NCBI RefSeq assembly: GCF_001695575.1
Contig: NZ_LUAX01000007.1
Coordinates: 248,001 to 312,000 of the forward strand
Source of the DNA: Vibrio europaeus
Lineage (GTDB): Bacteria; Pseudomonadota; Gammaproteobacteria; Enterobacterales; Vibrionaceae
Reading direction: 5' to 3'
Length of the DNA: 64,000 nucleotides
Position 1 is the first letter of the stretch; each line of letters opens with the position of its first letter. The notes under the pieces are model-generated. The model saw only the letters and a list, made by a program, of their open reading frames with translations, ran no database searches and was not told the origin of the DNA. Shown here piece after piece: positions 26,436 to 33,976 of the stretch. Both the position numbers and the translations under genes were made by a program.

Positions 26436-27638
26436 ATGCTGATTGAGTTAGATATTCCCACACTGTCCGTCGTCTGCGTCATACTTTCCTTGACGTATTG
26501 TGTTGGGCTCGCTTTGATTCAAACTCTTCAGCCTCGTATTCGCGGGATCAACTTAATTGCATTGGCACTGATGCTGCTTGGCGTTGGCTTTATGCTGATG
26601 AGCTTTGGTAACACGGTCTCTTTGTGGGTTTCCAAGATCCTAGCTAACTCCATTATATCAGTAAGCTTTATTCTCATTTTGCATGGTGTATGCCTTCTAA
26701 GGGGGTACGCTGCCTCACTCGCTAACTATGGCTACTACTCTCTCCCCGTGGTGATTACTCTACTCACCTATTGCACTTACTTTTCATCTTCAACTGACGC
26801 CCGTATCGCCATAATGGCTGGTTACACTTCCGCGCTTAGCTTTTTGACAATATACGCAAACCAACATGGTGCCAAAGAAGACATTGCCCCCTCAAAACGT
26901 TTGCTGTCTTTAGGGATGCTCGTTTACGCCACCTATAGCTTGTTCCGTCTTGGTATGCTTCCCTTCGAAGACAAAATCGATGACTTCATGGTTGCAAATT
27001 GGGTTCAGCAACTCGCATTTCTCTCTATCATAGCGATGATCATTTTTATCGGCTTTGCGATTACTTGGATGCTGACAGGAAGATTGGTTGCCACGATCTA
27101 TCATTCTTCACTTAAGGATGAACTAACACGACTCTATAACCGCAGAGCGCTTGAAGAATTTGCCCCCAAGGAAGTGGCGCGGGCACAACGCTTTGAACAC
27201 TCTCTTTCTGTCTTACTAATTGATATAGATAAATTCAAACAAATCAATGATGTGTATGGTCACCAAGCGGGAGACCATGTTCTAAGAACAATAGGCAGAA
27301 TACTTAGAATAGAGACACGAAAGAATGACTTTTCATTTCGCTATGGTGGAGAGGAGTTTTTGGTATTACTTCCAGAAACCAACAAACACCAAGCAAAAAT
27401 CGTCGCTGAAAAGCTTCGAAACGTTATTGAACGAACAACGATGTTACCCAGTAACCGCGAGTTCTGTACCGCAAGCTTTGGTGTCAGTGAGTTATTAGCC
27501 AACGAGCATTGGGAACGGTTAATAGAACGCGCCGATAGAGCGCTGTACGATGCTAAAAATCAAGGAAGGAATAGAGTTGTTCTCAGCGAAAATTCATACG
27601 ATGCCCAAGTATCGTTAAACCATAAATGGAAGTCCTAA
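26436..27638 (+). CDS. Membrane-anchored GGDEF diguanylate cyclase
   Basis: A 400-residue protein. The first 220 residues contain about seven hydrophobic helices with short loops, forming an integral membrane sensor that I cannot assign to a named MASE family. A GGDEF domain follows (about 230-390), starting DELTRLYNRRALEEF with the intact GGEEF at residues 304-308, so c-di-GMP synthesis is expected. It is unpaired; upstream is pyrC with its terminator, downstream the convergent methionine synthase pair. Confidence 0.92.
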   Translation: MLIELDIPTLSVVCVILSLTYCVGLALIQTLQPRIRGINLIALALMLLGVGFMLMSFGNTVSLWVSKILANSIISVSFILILHGVCLLRGYAASLANYGYYSLPVVITLLTYCTYFSSSTDARIAIMAGYTSALSFLTIYANQHGAKEDIAPSKRLLSLGMLVYATYSLFRLGMLPFEDKIDDFMVANWVQQLAFLSIIAMIIFIGFAITWMLTGRLVATIYHSSLKDELTRLYNRRALEEFAPKEVARAQRFEHSLSVLLIDIDKFKQINDVYGHQAGDHVLRTIGRILRIETRKNDFSFRYGGEEFLVLLPETNKHQAKIVAEKLRNVIERTTMLPSNREFCTASFGVSELLANEHWERLIERADRALYDAKNQGRNRVVLSENSYDAQVSLNHKWKS

Positions 27639-27676
27639 CGGTACTCAAGCATCTATTCAGTTAATTATCTTGTGAG

Positions 27677-28705
27677 TTAAGCTGACAGCTCTTTTCGTAC
27701 AAGCTCCGCCCCTGCACTTAAGGCATTTAATTTACCGCGAGCAATTTCACGCGATAATGGCGCCATACCGCAGTTGGTACACGGGTAAAGCTTATCTGCA
27801 TCAACATATTTAAGTGCTTCACGCAGCGTCTCTGCAACTTCTTCGGCCGTCTCAATGCTATCTGTCGCGACGTCAATCGCCCCAACCATGACCTTTTTAC
27901 CGCGAATAAGCTCTAGCAGCTCAATCGGCACGCGAGAGTTATGACACTCTAGCGAGATGATATCAATGTTAGACTTCTGCAGCTTTGGAAACACTTCTTC
28001 ATATTGTCGCCATTCGGTGCCCAGCGTCTTTTTCCAATCTGTATTGGCTTTGATGCCATAGCCATAACAGATGTGAACCGCCGTTTCACATTTTAGTCCT
28101 TCAATGGCTCTTTCTAGACACGCGATGCCCCAATCATTCACATCATCAAAGAAGACGTTAAAGGCTGGCTCATCAAATTGGATGATATCGACACCAGCAG
28201 CCTCTAACTCTTTCGCTTCTTGATTGAGTATTTTGGCAAATTCCCACGCGAGCTTTTCACGGCTCTTGTAATGATCATCATAAAGCGTATCGATCATCGT
28301 CATTGGACCTGGTAACGCCCACTTGATCGGCTTATCTGTTTGCTGACGCAAAAACTTAGCGTCTTCTACAAATACAGGCTTTTGACGACTCACAGGCCCT
28401 ACAACTGTCGGGACGCTAGCGTCGTAGCGATCACGAATCTTTACTGTTTGGCGATTTTCAAAGTCAACGCCACTTAAATGCTCGATAAATGTCGTAACGA
28501 AGTGTTGGCGAGTTTGTTCACCATCGCTGACGATATCAACGCCCGCATGTTGCTGTTCTTGTAAAGACAAACGAAGCGCATCTTGTTTGCCATCTGTTAG
28601 TTCTTCACCTTGCAGTTTCCAAGGTGACCAAAGCGTTTCTGGCTGTGCTAACCAAGAAGGTTTTGGCAGGCTTCCTGCCGTAGAAGTCGGTAATAGTGTT
28701 TTCAT
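27677..28705 (-). CDS. mesD: Core-MetE methionine synthase of the MesD type
   Basis: A 342-residue protein matching only the C-terminal catalytic barrel of cobalamin-independent methionine synthase. Zinc-site and substrate residues are visible: HICYGYG (His and Cys ligands), IDIISLECH (Glu), IQFDEPAF (catalytic Asp/Glu) and CTNCGM (last Cys ligand). The folate-binding N-terminal half of MetE is missing. It lies just after a DUF1852 gene; this DUF1852 + core-MetE pair is the MesX-MesD system, reported as an oxygen-requiring, folate-independent methionine synthase (Price and co-workers, folate-independent methionine synthases). Start: ATG 28705 (MKTLLPTSTAGS); ATG 28723 directly after the mesX stop is possible and would favour translational coupling. 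Confidence 0.88.
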   Translation of the reverse strand: MKTLLPTSTAGSLPKPSWLAQPETLWSPWKLQGEELTDGKQDALRLSLQEQQHAGVDIVSDGEQTRQHFVTTFIEHLSGVDFENRQTVKIRDRYDASVPTVVGPVSRQKPVFVEDAKFLRQQTDKPIKWALPGPMTMIDTLYDDHYKSREKLAWEFAKILNQEAKELEAAGVDIIQFDEPAFNVFFDDVNDWGIACLERAIEGLKCETAVHICYGYGIKANTDWKKTLGTEWRQYEEVFPKLQKSNIDIISLECHNSRVPIELLELIRGKKVMVGAIDVATDSIETAEEVAETLREALKYVDADKLYPCTNCGMAPLSREIARGKLNALSAGAELVRKELSA

Positions 28706-28728
28706 GCTTTTATTTGTTCTCATTATTA

Positions 28729-29703
28729 TTAAGCGTAGCTAGCAGACCATTGCTCTAGCACGGTTTGATACGGCTTGATGAAGTGCTCTTGAGCAAACTT
28801 CCCTTGCTCTATTGCCAGTCGACTACGCTCTTCACGGTCATACACAATTTGCGTTAGAGAGTGATCGCTGTTTTTCAAACTTGGTTGATATGACGTACCC
28901 GCAACTGCATTCGCGTTGTAGATCTCTGGACGATAGATCTTTTGGAACGTTTCCATGGTGCTGATCGTACTGATCAGTTCTAAATTGGTGTAATCGTTGA
29001 GCAGATCGCCAAAGAAGTAGAACGCAAAAGGAGCAACACTGTTTGGCGGCATGAAGTAACGAACTTGTAGACCCATTTTCTGGAAGTACTGTTCCGTCAG
29101 TGAAGACTCATTTGGCTCATATTCATAACCTAGCACTGGGTGCTGGTTTTCAGTGCGATGATAAGTCTTGTTATCCGATACGCTTAAACAGATAACTGGG
29201 CGCTTTTTGAAGTTCTGCTTGTAAGTCGATGAATTAACAAAGTGCTTAAATAGTTTGCCATGCAGCTCACCAAAACCTTCTGGGATGGTGAACTGGGGTT
29301 TATCTTTATTATGGTCAAGGAGCAAAACGCTAAAGTCGTAATCACGAACATAGGAAGAAAAGTTGTTACCGACAATGCCTTCAATACGCTCATTCGTTTT
29401 ATGATCGACAATGTACGTCTTTAAAACTTCAATAGAAGGGAAACTTTCAGCGCCAGATTCAATGTCCATATCAACCGAAACGATTTCCAGTTCAACTGAG
29501 TAACGGTCACCGTTAGGGTTATCCCAATGCGCAAGGGCATTAAAGTTATTATCGATCATGTTAAGCGCATTGCGCAGATTCTGTTGTCGACTCTCACCTC
29601 TCGCTAGATTTGCGAAATTAGTCGTAATACGTGTGCTGTCTGACGGGCTGTAGTTCTCATCAAGGCTGAGGCTCTTGATGCTAAATGTGAATTCTTTGCT
29701 CAT
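28729..29703 (-). CDS. mesX: MesX, DUF1852 partner of core-MetE methionine synthase
   Basis: A 324-residue DUF1852 protein, no signal peptide. It begins MSKEFTFSIKSLSLDENY and is followed after 5-25 bases by the core-MetE gene. DUF1852 proteins are required partners of MesD, where they are thought to act as an oxygenase or methyl-donor-generating factor; the true reaction is still unclear. Conserved-looking segments include SSTYKQNFKKRPVICLSVSDN and YFMPPNSVAPFAFYFFGDLL. Upstream (29907-29919) is TGAGAAAAATTCA, one mismatch from a MetR box, at 200 bases, which is a weak hint of methionine control. Confidence 0.85.
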   Translation of the reverse strand: MSKEFTFSIKSLSLDENYSPSDSTRITTNFANLARGESRQQNLRNALNMIDNNFNALAHWDNPNGDRYSVELEIVSVDMDIESGAESFPSIEVLKTYIVDHKTNERIEGIVGNNFSSYVRDYDFSVLLLDHNKDKPQFTIPEGFGELHGKLFKHFVNSSTYKQNFKKRPVICLSVSDNKTYHRTENQHPVLGYEYEPNESSLTEQYFQKMGLQVRYFMPPNSVAPFAFYFFGDLLNDYTNLELISTISTMETFQKIYRPEIYNANAVAGTSYQPSLKNSDHSLTQIVYDREERSRLAIEQGKFAQEHFIKPYQTVLEQWSASYA

Positions 29704-30130
29704 AACGTTCTGTATCCTATTTCCTTAGATGAAAGCTGGTTTAGTTCCTACTCTTTCCATTTTATTTTTGATTTTTCTAGTCAGCTGTTAATGGCTCTTC
29801 AACAACCCTGCGATTAAATGGCTTAATTCTGCCTAGATATAAGAGTAGGTTCCTTTATAACGTTAATTCACATTTTAAGAACAATGGTTTTACTTCAAAT
29901 ACATTATGAGAAAAATTCATAATCAAATCTCATGATGGAAGTTCATCTCCAACAAGTGCACATAAAACTGATGTGACAAAGCCATACACGATTACTATCG
30001 CTCCCCTAGACGACGCTATTAGGTTTAACCACGCCAGTTGTTATGTTATAACATTCTATTAGTAAGCAGTTGTTCTACTTGCTGCGATTCTTAATCGCAG
30101 CGCTATCAAGAATATCGGGAGTATTTTTCA
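29704..30130. other. Intergenic region between mesX and the DUF1826 gene
   Basis: 427 bases, AT-rich, divergent promoters. It holds a near-MetR box (29907-29919), a Zur-type palindrome (30039-30053) and a 9-bp hairpin GCTGCGATT-CTT-AATCGCAGC (30081-30101) in the leader of the DUF1826 gene. The hairpin has no T tract, so it is not a terminator. I see no small ORF with a ribosome binding site. Confidence 0.6.
30039..30053. promoter_or_regulatory. Zur-type operator before the DUF1826 gene
   Basis: TGTTAT-GTT-ATAACA is a perfect 6-3-6 palindrome matching the gammaproteobacterial zinc-uptake-regulator box (TGTTATANNATAACA class), 78-92 bases upstream of the start codon. Confidence 0.6.
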
Positions 30131-30805
30131 ATGGATGCGGTTATAGCTAAGCCTACCTTAAGAAACACAACGGAATTTGAAACTTCATGCGTTAGCTTGG
30201 GCAAGCAAGCCGCTGTACTGAGTGATATCTACCAAGACGGAGTCAATATTGCCGTCTGGCAACGACGTTTCGATCAAGGCTTTGCCAACGTCGTCAGCCA
30301 ATATATGGCCGCGAATCCAACCATTAGTAAATCTTTGACAGTTTCCCCTGCAAATGCATTTGAGGTTCTTGACTACGCGACTGATGGTGAAGCACCAAAA
30401 GCCCTTCTGGAAGATATGGCTCAGCTTGTTGATATGTTCTGCTACCTGTTTGACTTGGATGAAGTAGGATTGCGATTTGCCACATTAAGCGGAGCGATGT
30501 GTCCACGATTCCATGTTGATCAGGTGCCATGTCGCCTTGTAACCACCTATCATGGTGCGGCGACTGAGTGGCTAGCTAACCCGACTTTAGATCGTTCAAA
30601 ACTAGGGCGTGGTAGTGATGGTCTACCAGATTCGCTTTCCGGTCTGTATCAACATGAATCTGACGTGCAGCAACTGCATTGCGGTGATGTCGCTTTACTT
30701 AAAGGCGGTCGCTGGGAAGGCAATGAAGAGACAGGGTTGGTCCACCGTTCTCCTTCCATTGATGCAGATAAGCCTCGATTTATTATGACTCTAGATTTTG
30801 GTTAA
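30131..30805 (+). CDS. DUF1826 protein, probably zinc-regulated
   Basis: A 224-residue cytoplasmic protein of the DUF1826 family, whose function is not established. The start has GGGAG nine bases upstream. The residues H128-x-D130, then H205 (GLVHRSP) and R216 (PRFIMTLDF), are arranged as in Fe(II)/2-oxoglutarate dioxygenases (HxD...H...R about 11 residues after the distal His). I infer a jelly-roll metal-dependent fold; this is not proven. The Zur-type palindrome upstream and the known genomic link of DUF1826 to zinc-responsive COG0523 genes suggest expression under zinc limitation. A terminator follows. Confidence 0.8.
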   Translation: MDAVIAKPTLRNTTEFETSCVSLGKQAAVLSDIYQDGVNIAVWQRRFDQGFANVVSQYMAANPTISKSLTVSPANAFEVLDYATDGEAPKALLEDMAQLVDMFCYLFDLDEVGLRFATLSGAMCPRFHVDQVPCRLVTTYHGAATEWLANPTLDRSKLGRGSDGLPDSLSGLYQHESDVQQLHCGDVALLKGGRWEGNEETGLVHRSPSIDADKPRFIMTLDFG

Positions 30806-30867
30806 GTGAAAGCTGGTTAAGCCTCTTTATCAAACATTCCTAATGATCTAGTTTTTTGGAAAGCCTG

Positions 30868-30896
30868 AACCCCTCGATAAAATTTGAGGGGTTTTC
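30868..30896 (+). terminator. Terminator after the DUF1826 gene
   Basis: AACCCCTC / GAGGGGTT stem (30868-30875 and 30886-30893) followed by TT. Confidence 0.82.
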
Positions 30897-30949
30897 CATT
30901 ACCTTTGATCTATCCATTGTAGACATTTTGGCAATAGTGAAGTGTCAAT

Positions 30950-30965
30950 TGTGATATTTATCACA
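30950..30965. promoter_or_regulatory. CRP site upstream of the secreted 104-aa protein
   Basis: TGTGA-TATTTA-TCACA is a perfect CRP palindrome in AATTGTG...CACACTT context; a CATAAT -10-like hexamer follows at 30980-30985. The spacing is close to, but not exactly, a class II promoter. Confidence 0.6.
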
Positions 30966-31050
30966 CTTATAAATTTAAGCATAATCTCTTCCGTACCAAG
31001 AACAGCGGTTCTTAATAAAAGCATAATAAAGCATTCAGAGGAATAAGATT

Positions 31051-31365
31051 ATGAAAACAGCTATCACAACACTAATCATTGCGGCATTAACATCTACAAT
31101 GGCTTCTGCAATGCCTGCAAAAGATCAGTCTATCCGAATCAAAACATTCGAAAACCAAGCAGTAGTCACTGTTCTGGAAAATGGCGCTCCAGTTAGCGAT
31201 GTAAAAGTGAAAGTAAAAGGCAACGGTACCCAATACTTCACCACAGGTGAGAAAGGTACCTTTATGGCAGCAAACTTACTCGACCACGGCCGTTCATTCA
31301 CATTTGAAATTGAAGACGAGAATGGTGTCGTAGTACGTGAACAACGTTACTTAACATCGTTCTAA
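31051..31365 (+). CDS. Small exported protein, carboxypeptidase-regulatory-like fold
   Basis: A 104-residue protein with a clear signal peptide (about residues 1-20, cleavage near TMASA-MP). The mature part is a single beta-rich domain: VVTVLENGAPVSDVKVKVKGNG then YFTTGEKGTFMAANL, a pattern like the small immunoglobulin/CarboxypepD_reg (SpaA-type) sandwich folds. It lies in the periplasm or outside. GAGGAAT precedes the ATG. A perfect CRP site upstream predicts control by carbon supply. No closer family can be given. It ends in its own terminator. Confidence 0.8.
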   Translation: MKTAITTLIIAALTSTMASAMPAKDQSIRIKTFENQAVVTVLENGAPVSDVKVKVKGNGTQYFTTGEKGTFMAANLLDHGRSFTFEIEDENGVVVREQRYLTSF

Positions 31366-31385
31366 GCAAAACAACATGGATGTCA

Positions 31386-31414
31386 AAAAGCCCGACGCTC
31401 AATCGGGCTTTTGC
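31386..31414. terminator. Bidirectional terminator after the small exported protein
   Basis: AAAAGCCCGA / TCGGGCTTTT stem (31386-31395 and 31403-31412); usable in both directions, serving the convergent LysR gene too. Confidence 0.85.
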
Positions 31415-31424
31415 TTCATTCAAA

Positions 31425-32348
31425 TCAAGATTTAAAATTACGCTCCCATACAGGTGGTGTACCAATTACCTCTCGCGTAATTTCAATAAATGATGTCGCC
31501 AATATTGACTGTTTCCTGTGCGTATAAATCGCGTGAATATCACCAAATGACGCCAAGGTATAATCGGGTAGAAGTTGAACGATACCTTGTTCTTCCATGT
31601 CTTCAGCCAGCATAAATTGAGCGATTTGAGCATATCCTATTGATGCTTTCACACTGGCAAGTATCAGATCCGCCTCATTGACCCGATAACTATACTTGAT
31701 CGGATAAACAGACGTTTGTCCTGACTCACGATCCACAAACTGCAGTTTATCGACAACAAAGTGTTTGTTCGCATAAATCACACCAGGCAACTCAGCCAGC
31801 TCTTCAGGTGTTTCAGGCATCCCGTATTTTTCAACAAACTCTTTAGATGCAATGATTGCGGACTTATTCTCGGTGAGATGACGCGCAATCATCGAAGAGT
31901 CTCTCATTGGACCAATTCGAAAAACAAGATCGAATCCTTCACTGACCACATCCACCAGCTCATCACTAAGCAGTAACTCAACGGTTGCTTTCGGGAATCG
32001 TTGTAAAAAACACTCGACAACTTTTTGCAAATAGGCTCGACCAAACAAAATGGAGCTTGAAACCCGCAAATGCCCAGATGGTTCACTGTGGTATGAATGT
32101 GCTATGTCTACGGTTTCTTCTAAAGCTTGGCTGACTTTTTCCGCTTGCTCGACCACCCTTTTACCCACGCTCGTCAGCGACATAGAACGTGTAGTGCGGT
32201 TTATCAGTTTTACGCCTAAGTGATCTTCAAGTTGCTTGATTTGCTTTGACAACACAGAGCGATCAACATTGAGTTTCTCGGCTGCTTTAGCGAATGAGCC
32301 TGTTCTCGATATTTCCAACAGAAGGTTCAATCTACTCGCTAAATCCAT
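31425..32348 (-). CDS. LysR family transcriptional regulator
   Basis: A 307-residue LysR protein: N-terminal winged HTH (FAKAAEKLNVDRSVLSKQIKQLE, then LGVKLINRTTRSM) and a C-terminal effector domain. It belongs to the CrgA/AaeR-like clade by the VVSEGFDLVFRIG segment. The divergent crotonase gene starts 247 bases away, so that gene or a site in the gap may be its target; no operator is recognised there. Confidence 0.92.
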   Translation of the reverse strand: MDLASRLNLLLEISRTGSFAKAAEKLNVDRSVLSKQIKQLEDHLGVKLINRTTRSMSLTSVGKRVVEQAEKVSQALEETVDIAHSYHSEPSGHLRVSSSILFGRAYLQKVVECFLQRFPKATVELLLSDELVDVVSEGFDLVFRIGPMRDSSMIARHLTENKSAIIASKEFVEKYGMPETPEELAELPGVIYANKHFVVDKLQFVDRESGQTSVYPIKYSYRVNEADLILASVKASIGYAQIAQFMLAEDMEEQGIVQLLPDYTLASFGDIHAIYTHRKQSILATSFIEITREVIGTPPVWERNFKS

Positions 32349-32595
32349 TTACTTACCTTTATAACCGTAATCAATGCTTCAGTCTAAACCATAGCAATAA
32401 CTAAAGTTAGCTCTTAGACGCCATAAACCGAGCACATTAAATAAAGATTTCGATTCCTCGTATTGCTCGGAACAAGTGAAAACCACCGCCAATATGCATA
32501 AAAACCTAGCCTGAAGCCCAAAACCGACTCCATTCGATTTTATATCATTAACAATCTAGTTACATTATTGGTATGACCAGTAAGGAGCGAGTTCA

Positions 32596-33417
32596 ATGTC
32601 AGACCAACCAAGAGTTACCTGCGACATAGATAACAATAAGATTGCCACTGTATCACTTAACCGTAGCGATAAAATGAATGCGATTGATATGGAGATGTTT
32701 AACGCCGTAAAGCGCACCATTAAACAACTCAAGAGTAATAGAAACATTAGGGCAGTCATTGTAAAAGCCAATGGAAACGATTTTTGCTCGGGGCTTGACG
32801 TTAAATCATTGATGCACGATAAAAAAGGCGCCGTCAAACTTCTGTTTAAGTGGTGGCCTACTCGTGCAAATGATGCTCAGTATTTCTCTGTCGGCTGGCG
32901 CGACATCCCCTGCCCCGTCATCTTTGCTCTCCACGGGCGCTGTTGGGGTGGCGGCTTACAACTAGCAAGCGGTGGAGATTTTAGGATTGCCCACCCAAAG
33001 ACAAAATTTTCGATTCTCGAAGGAAAATGGGGACTGATTCCCGATATGGGGGGTGCACTAGCATTTCGTGAGTTGATGCGCCAAGACCACACTTTAGAAT
33101 TGGCGATGACAGCAAAAGAAATTGATGCGGACACGGCACAGCAGTATGGCCTAGTCACGAAAATCTCAGATCAGCCTTATGATGAAGCCTATAAGCTTGC
33201 ATTAGAATGTGCTAATCGCTCTCCGGATGCTATCGCAGCGACTAAGAAACTGTACCACAAGACCTGGTGGTCAAGCCCTGGTTGGGCGCTGTGCCTTGAA
33301 ACCTGGTATCAAATTAAAGTGATGATCGGTAAAAATCGCATTATCGCCGCCAAAAGAGAGATGCAATCCCAGCAAGAGTCTCAAACTAAAACACAGTTCG
33401 CACCACGCCAATTTTAG
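32596..33417 (+). CDS. Crotonase (enoyl-CoA hydratase/isomerase) family protein
   Basis: A 273-residue crotonase-fold enzyme. The oxyanion-hole segments FCSGLDV and GRCWGGGLQLASGGD are intact. Compared with enoyl-CoA hydratase, the first catalytic glutamate (GGGCEL) is glutamine here (GGGLQL), while the second is kept (SILEGKWGLIPDMGG), with an Asp near the dienoyl-CoA isomerase position. An isomerase or other CoA reaction is therefore more likely than hydration. AAGGAGCGAG precedes the ATG. It sits alone, divergent from LysR, without other fatty-acid genes. Membership is certain, the reaction is not. Confidence 0.88.
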   Translation: MSDQPRVTCDIDNNKIATVSLNRSDKMNAIDMEMFNAVKRTIKQLKSNRNIRAVIVKANGNDFCSGLDVKSLMHDKKGAVKLLFKWWPTRANDAQYFSVGWRDIPCPVIFALHGRCWGGGLQLASGGDFRIAHPKTKFSILEGKWGLIPDMGGALAFRELMRQDHTLELAMTAKEIDADTAQQYGLVTKISDQPYDEAYKLALECANRSPDAIAATKKLYHKTWWSSPGWALCLETWYQIKVMIGKNRIIAAKREMQSQQESQTKTQFAPRQF

Positions 33418-33435
33418 CGACAACGCTCCCTCGTG

Positions 33436-33457
33436 TTAGGGTCATTCTTGACCCTAA
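33436..33457 (+). terminator. Hairpin after the crotonase gene
   Basis: Perfect 9-bp stem TTAGGGTCA / TGACCCTAA with loop TTCT; the T tract is poor, so this is a weak or Rho-assisted terminator. Confidence 0.45.
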
Positions 33458-33487
33458 TCTTGCCTAACGAGTAAACCGCGTTGTCCA

Positions 33488-33613
33488 TTAGAGACCAAGC
33501 GTACCCAGTAAACGTTCAACCCATGTAATCTCGCCAAATGCGATAAAATCATAGATGGTAAAAAACACCGCACAGATGATAGCGAGCTTGAGCAAACGAA
33601 CGAAGATGAACAT
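33488..33613 (-). CDS. Small membrane protein, 41 aa
   Basis: An unannotated short ORF with ATG at 33613 and AAGGG eight bases upstream. The product is one hydrophobic helix (MFIFVRLLKLAIICAVFFTI) followed by a short polar tail with charged residues (FGEITWVERLLG). No family is recognised. It is downstream of the 66-aa acidic gene on the same strand but after a terminator, so any transcript needs its own promoter. It is supported by the ribosome binding site and by the helix, not by homology. Confidence 0.6.
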   Translation of the reverse strand: MFIFVRLLKLAIICAVFFTIYDFIAFGEITWVERLLGTLGL

Positions 33614-33640
33614 GATTAACCCTTTTTATGCTAGGCAACA

Positions 33641-33663
33641 AAAAAGCCGCCTGAGGCGACTTA
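33641..33663 (-). terminator. Terminator after the 66-aa acidic protein gene (reverse strand)
   Basis: Read on the reverse strand: GTCGCC-TCA-GGCGGC followed by six T, one G-U pair in the stem. It separates this gene from the 41-aa membrane ORF. Confidence 0.78.
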
Positions 33664-33698
33664 GGAAATTGTAATAAATACGCTTAAGACGTTTCGTC

Positions 33699-33899
33699 TT
33701 AGTGAATTGGAGTATCTGTTTTTGTGTAGAACTTACCGAAGTACTCTTCGAGCACTTCTGGTGTTAGCTTGCCTTCCGCTTCGAGCTTTTTCAGCTCCGC
33801 AGCAATGGATTTTTGCTCGTCTAACGATGGAAGTGCCACTTCAGGCTCGCTGCCCATCTCTTGTGACATCTGCTCAAGTTCTTTTTCGAAATCACTCAT
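33699..33899 (-). CDS. Small acidic hypothetical protein, 66 aa
   Basis: A 66-residue soluble, acidic protein (MSDFEKELEQMSQEMG...), largely helical with a SLDEQKSIAAELKKLEAEGKLT central stretch; no membrane segment or signal. It is flanked by terminators on both sides, so it is a one-gene unit on the reverse strand. No family recognised. Confidence 0.75.
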   Translation of the reverse strand: MSDFEKELEQMSQEMGSEPEVALPSLDEQKSIAAELKKLEAEGKLTPEVLEEYFGKFYTKTDTPIH

Positions 33900-33914
33900 G
33901 ACTTCACTTACCCT

Positions 33915-33957
33915 ATAAATAAAAACTGGGTCTAAGTTTACCGACTTAGACCCAGTT
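33915..33957 (-). terminator. Terminator after the 637-aa chemoreceptor
   Basis: Perfect 14-bp inverted repeat (33924-33937 and 33944-33957, AACTGGGTCTAAGT) with a T-rich tail on the reverse strand. Confidence 0.9.
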
Positions 33958-33976
33958 ATGCCAGTCTCAGAAGAGG

